Below are positions 60,880-64,000 of a DNA stretch of 64,000 nt, one piece after another. Source of the stretch: Betaproteobacteria bacterium UBA1934 (GTDB lineage Bacteria > Pseudomonadota > Gammaproteobacteria > Burkholderiales > Rhodocyclaceae). Positions within the stretch are counted from its first letter, which is position 1; each line of letters begins with the position of its first letter. The position numbers were made by a program, and so were the translations under genes. The stretch lies in NCBI GenBank assembly GCA_002337055.1, contig DDFG01000004.1, forward strand, positions 993,078 through 1,057,077, written 5' to 3'. The notes under the pieces were generated by a model, which made no database searches, was not told where the DNA came from, and was given only the letters and a program-made list of their open reading frames with translations.

Positions 60880-61707
60880 TTAACGCTTATGACGACGCTG
60901 CACGATCATGCTGTTCGTGCGCTTGTTCTTGCGGGTGCGATAGCCCTTGGTCGGCTGACCCCACGGGTTCACCGGCACGCGGCCTTCGCCGGTACGGCCT
61001 TCGCCGCCACCGTGCGGGTGGTCGACCGGGTTCATCGCCACACCGCGAACGGTCGGGCGAATACCGCGCCAACGCTGGGCACCGGCCTTACCAATCTTGC
61101 GCAGGCTATGCTCTTCGTTGCCGACTTCACCAATAGTCGCACGGCATTCGACATGCACGCGGCGAACTTCGCCGGAGCGCAAGCGGATCTGGGCGTACGA
61201 GCCTTCGCGGGCCAGCAGCTGGACCGACGTCCCGGCCGAGCGGGCGATCTGGGCACCCTTGCCCGGCAGCATTTCGACACAATGGATGGTCGAACCGACG
61301 GGAATGTTGCGCAGCACTTTGGCGTTGCCCACCTTGATCGGCGCATCGACACCGCTCATCAGCTCCTGGCCGACCACCAGGCCCTTGGGGGCGATGATGT
61401 AACGGCGCTCGCCATCGGCGTAGCACAGCAGCGCGATGTTGGCGGAACGGTTCGGATCGTATTCCAGGCGCTCGACCGTGGCCGGAATACCGTCCTTGTC
61501 GCGCTTGAAGTCAATCACGCGGTAGTGTTGCTTGTGGCCGCCACCCTGATGGCGCACGGTAATGTGACCATTGTGGTTGCGACCGGCCTTCTTGCTCTGC
61601 GCTTCGACGAGGGCCGCAAAGGGCTTGCCCTTGTGCAGACCTTCGGTGCGCACCTGCACGACGGCACGGCGACCAGGCGAGGTCGGCTTGACTTTAATGA
61701 GGGCCAT
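60880..61707 (-). CDS. rplB: 50S ribosomal protein L2
   Basis: 275 residues: SPGRRAVVQVRTEGLHKGKP, NPVDHPHGGGEGRTGEG (with the peptidyl-transferase-associated His) and KGYRTRKNKRTNSMIV. The ATG overlaps the rplW stop by one base. Confidence 0.98.
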   Translation of the reverse strand: MALIKVKPTSPGRRAVVQVRTEGLHKGKPFAALVEAQSKKAGRNHNGHITVRHQGGGHKQHYRVIDFKRDKDGIPATVERLEYDPNRSANIALLCYADGERRYIIAPKGLVVGQELMSGVDAPIKVGNAKVLRNIPVGSTIHCVEMLPGKGAQIARSAGTSVQLLAREGSYAQIRLRSGEVRRVHVECRATIGEVGNEEHSLRKIGKAGAQRWRGIRPTVRGVAMNPVDHPHGGGEGRTGEGRVPVNPWGQPTKGYRTRKNKRTNSMIVQRRHKR

Positions 61708-62009
61708 TAAGCGTTCCCTCCTTCAGCGAAGTTGATTTCCTGACCCGGCTTCAGGCACACAAAGGCCTTCTTCCAGGATTTGCGGCGACCGACATGGCCC
61801 TTGAAGCGCTTGACCTTGGCATGGGTGTTCATCACCTGCACGCTATCGACCTGCACTTTGAACAGCAGCTCGACAGCCGCCTTGATCTCGGGCTTGGTCG
61901 CATCGGTCGCGACGCGGAAAACGATCTGTTCGTTCTTGTCGGCAACGTAGGTGGCCTTTTCGGACACTTGCGGCGCCAGCAGCACCTGCATCAGACGTTC
62001 CTGATTCAT
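61707..62009 (-). CDS. rplW: 50S ribosomal protein L23
   Basis: 100 residues from the ATG at 62009: MNQERLMQVLLAPQVSEKAT, VRRKSWKKAFV-type basic loop (VGRRKSWKKAFV). The start overlaps the rplD stop (ATGA); a GTG two codons upstream is less well placed behind the ribosome site. Confidence 0.97.
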   Translation of the reverse strand: MNQERLMQVLLAPQVSEKATYVADKNEQIVFRVATDATKPEIKAAVELLFKVQVDSVQVMNTHAKVKRFKGHVGRRKSWKKAFVCLKPGQEINFAEGGNA

Positions 62010-62629
62010 GCCCACATCTCCTCAAACTTGGCCACGGCGTTCTTGGTGACCAGCACCTTCGGGAAGCGCACCAGCGAAACCGGGTCGGCTTCGTGGGCTT
62101 CCAGAACCAGAACGTTCGGCAGGTTGCGGGAAGAGAGATAGAGGTTCTCAGAGAGCTCGTCGGTAATGACCAGCAGGCTGTCCTCCAGACCCATGGCCTT
62201 CAGCTTTTGCGAGAAGAGCTTGGTCTTGGGCGCATCGACCGACAGCGCATCCACCACCACGAGACGATCCTGACGGGCCAGCTCGGAGAGGATGGCGGCC
62301 ATACCGGCGCGATACATCTTCTTGTTCACTTTTTGCGAGAAGTTCTCTTCCGGCGAATTCGGGAAGATACGACCGCCTCCACGCCACAGCGGGCTGCCAT
62401 TGCTACCGGCGCGTGCGCGACCGGTTCCTTTCTGGCGCCAGGGCTTGGTCGTGGTGTGCTTGACTTCGGAGCGATCCTTTTGCTGGCGATCACCGGAGCG
62501 TGCGTTGGCTTGATAAGCCACGACGATCTGATGCACCAGAGCTTCGTTGAAATCGCGACCGAACAGCACGTCGGACGCCTGCAACGCGGTAGCCGTCTGA
62601 CCTTGTTCGTTGATAACCTTCAGTTCCAT
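62006..62629 (-). CDS. rplD: 50S ribosomal protein L4
   Basis: 207 residues: TTKPWRQKGTGRARAGSNGSP and WRGGGRIFP are the L4 core; the exit-tunnel loop lies in this part. In E. coli L4 also represses its own operon through the S10 leader. Confidence 0.98.
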   Translation of the reverse strand: MELKVINEQGQTATALQASDVLFGRDFNEALVHQIVVAYQANARSGDRQQKDRSEVKHTTTKPWRQKGTGRARAGSNGSPLWRGGGRIFPNSPEENFSQKVNKKMYRAGMAAILSELARQDRLVVVDALSVDAPKTKLFSQKLKAMGLEDSLLVITDELSENLYLSSRNLPNVLVLEAHEADPVSLVRFPKVLVTKNAVAKFEEMWA

Positions 62630-62638
62630 GTCGCCCCC

Positions 62639-63277
62639 TTAACCCTTGATTGCCGGACGCACGATGACGTCGGAACCCTTGGAACCCGGCACGGCGCCCT
62701 TGACCAGCAGTAGCTGGCGCTCGGCGTCGACGCGCACGACGGTCAGCCCTTGCTGGGTCGCCTTGACAGCGCCAAGATGGCCGGCCATGCGCTTGCCCGG
62801 GAAAACACGACCCGGATCCTGCGCCATGCCGATGGAACCGGGCGCATTGTGCGAAATCGAGTTACCGTGGGAGGCACGGTTGGAACTGAAATTGTGACGC
62901 TTGATCCCACCCTGGAAACCCTTACCGATCGAGGTACCGGTCACATCCACCTTTTGCCCTTCGGCAAAGATCGTGACGGCAACCTGATCACCCGGCTTGA
63001 AATTGGCCAGTTGATCGACTTCGATCTGGAATTCCTTGAGCACGTGACCCGCTTCCACCCCCGCCTTGGCGAGATGACCCGCTTCCGGCTTGGTGACACG
63101 CGAGGCGCGGCGTTGGCCGAAAGCGACCTGCACGGCTGCATAGCCATCGGTTTCCGGCGTTTTGACTTGGGTCACGCGATTGTTGGACACGTCCAGCACC
63201 GTCACCGGAATGGACACGCCATCCTCGGCAAAGATGCGAGTCATGCCCACCTTGCGACCTACAAGGCCTAGACTCAT
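62639..63277 (-). CDS. rplC: 50S ribosomal protein L3
   Basis: 212 residues from the ATG at 63277: MSLGLVGRKVGMTRIFAEDG, GFQGGIKRHNFSSNRASHGNS, VFPGKRMAGHLG. GAGGAGAA precedes the start. An unusual 110-base gap with a hairpin separates it from rpsJ. Confidence 0.98.
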   Translation of the reverse strand: MSLGLVGRKVGMTRIFAEDGVSIPVTVLDVSNNRVTQVKTPETDGYAAVQVAFGQRRASRVTKPEAGHLAKAGVEAGHVLKEFQIEVDQLANFKPGDQVAVTIFAEGQKVDVTGTSIGKGFQGGIKRHNFSSNRASHGNSISHNAPGSIGMAQDPGRVFPGKRMAGHLGAVKATQQGLTVVRVDAERQLLLVKGAVPGSKGSDVIVRPAIKG

Positions 63278-63330
63278 GGTTATTCTCCTCATCGTCGGCT
63301 GCGATTGGCCGACCGATGTTGACGCAAAAT

Positions 63331-63352
63331 GGGTAGCCCGAACGAGCCACCC
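63331..63352 (-). promoter_or_regulatory. Hairpin in the rpsJ-rplC gap
   Basis: Minus-strand RNA GGGUGGCUC-GUUC-GGGCUACCC: nine paired positions with two G-U pairs and a four-base loop, followed by AUUUUG. The surrounding gap (63278-63387) also has a weaker CAGAT-ATA-ATCTG hairpin followed by ATATTTTT. Possible attenuator, processing site or regulatory target; no known motif matches. Confidence 0.55.
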
Positions 63353-63387
63353 CCGAAAAATATCAGATTATATCTGCTGTTTGATAC

Positions 63388-63699
63388 TTACTGCAACTTG
63401 ATCTCGACATCCACGCCAGCCGGCAGATCCAGCTTCATCAGCGCGTCAACCGTTTTGTCCGTCGGATCAACGATATCCATCAGGCGCAGATGCGTGCGAA
63501 TTTCGAGCTGGTCGCGCGAGGTCTTGTTGACGTGCGGCGAACGCAGGATATCGAAACGCTGCTTCTTAGTCGGCAGCGGCACGGGACCACGGACGACGGC
63601 GCCGGTGCGCTTGGCGGTATCGACGATTTCCTGGGCGGACTGATCGATTAGGCGATAGTCGAAGGCCTTCAGGCGGATGCGGATCTTCTGGTTTTGCAT
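63388..63699 (-). CDS. rpsJ: 30S ribosomal protein S10
   Basis: 103 residues from the ATG at 63699: QNQKIRIRLKAFDYRLIDQSA, GPVPLPTKKQRFDILRSPHVNK. S10 also acts as NusE in antitermination. Follows tuf by 61 bases. Confidence 0.98.
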   Translation of the reverse strand: MQNQKIRIRLKAFDYRLIDQSAQEIVDTAKRTGAVVRGPVPLPTKKQRFDILRSPHVNKTSRDQLEIRTHLRLMDIVDPTDKTVDALMKLDLPAGVDVEIKLQ

Positions 63700-63719
63700 G
63701 GCAGTTTTCCAAAGAGCGA

Positions 63720-63741
63720 GGGGTGGAATCGCTTCCACCCC
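63720..63741. other. Hairpin in the tuf-rpsJ gap
   Basis: Nine-base perfect stem GGGGTGGAA/TTCCACCCC with a TCGC loop. No U-run follows on the minus strand, so it is not a standard terminator; an RNA processing or stabilising element is possible. Confidence 0.55.
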
Positions 63742-63760
63742 GAATTGTCAAAGAACGAAA

Positions 63761-64000
63761 TTACTCGATGATTTTGGCGACGACGCCGGCGCCGACGGTA
63801 CGGCCGCCTTCGCGGATGGCGAAGCGCAGACCTTCTTCCATGGCGATCGGGGCAATCAGCTTGACGGTCATCGCCACGTTGTCACCCGGCATCACCATTT
63901 CAACGCCCGCCGGCAGATCGATCGAGCCGGTCACGTCGGTGGTGCGGAAGTAGAACTGCGGGCGGGAGTTGTTGAAGAAGGGCGTGTGGCGGCCGCCCCC
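63761..64000 (-). CDS. tuf: Elongation factor Tu, C-terminal part, cut by the window edge
   Basis: 79 codons and the stop are visible: GGRHTPFFNNSRPQFYFRTT, MVMPGDNVAMTVKLI, REGGRTVGAGVVAKI are the end of EF-Tu domain 3. The 5' part lies beyond the window. Position before rpsJ is that of tufA. Confidence 0.97.
   Translation of the reverse strand, partial: GGGRHTPFFNNSRPQFYFRTTDVTGSIDLPAGVEMVMPGDNVAMTVKLIAPIAMEEGLRFAIREGGRTVGAGVVAKIIE

Overview
The window reads as chromosomal DNA of a GC-rich betaproteobacterium, probably of the Rhodocyclales. The grounds are the long ribosomal protein block with betaproteobacterial gene order and S3 tail, the assimilatory nitrate genes with an NtrC/sigma54/ANTAR control region, the ubiA-ubiD pair and the high density of c-di-GMP genes. 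No rRNA, tRNA, CRISPR array, insertion sequence or prophage was recognised. All gaps between genes are shorter than 300 bases.

Layout. 1-12.5 kb: signalling and envelope genes. These are a partial EAL-CBS protein, a methyl-accepting chemotaxis gene broken by a one-base frameshift, an FHA protein with a cyclase-like N-terminus, PBP4 (dacB), a GNAT acetyltransferase, a GAF-GAF-GGDEF diguanylate cyclase, ubiD-ubiA, and an HD-GYP gene followed by a degenerate GGDEF-EAL gene with a C10 tract at its 5' end. 12.5-15.4 kb: a large DUF2339 membrane protein. 15.4-22.8 kb: an ArsR-controlled minus-strand operon for lipid handling (PlsC-acyl-CoA/ACP ligase, Tat-exported amidohydrolase, exported cysteine/histidine protein, LplT-PlsC fusion). 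It looks like a split and enlarged version of the Aas/LplT lysophospholipid salvage route. 23-27.1 kb: a copper acquisition group (DUF2946 protein, Crp/Fnr regulator, PCuAC chaperone, OprC-like TonB receptor). 27.3-31 kb: a divergent qorB/HxlR pair, an ECF sigma factor with a small membrane protein, and a membrane metallophosphoesterase.

31-40.5 kb: a complete assimilatory nitrate operon, nrtA-nrtB-nrtD-nirB-nirD-nasA, read leftwards, with nasT upstream. Its leader region carries two NtrC-like sites about 32 bp apart, a consensus-matching sigma54 promoter, a hexaloop hairpin of the ANTAR type and a strong intrinsic terminator before nrtA. This predicts double control by nitrogen status and by nitrate-responsive antitermination. 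40.5-49.6 kb: recG-ridA, a TPR protein, SPOR and DUF2802 proteins, a FadL-type porin, an ATM1-type ABC exporter and a REC-PAS-PP2C response regulator.

49.6-64 kb: the S10-spc-alpha ribosomal block on the minus strand, from the tuf 3' end through rpsJ to rplQ, including secY, infA, rpmJ and rpoA. A strong hairpin terminator separates rpsQ from rplN (S10/spc boundary), an unusual 110-bp hairpin-bearing gap separates rpsJ from rplC, and a U-rich terminator closes the block after rplQ.

Caveat: all functional names rest on reading translated sequence and motifs by eye; no database search was possible. Regulatory calls are pattern matches.
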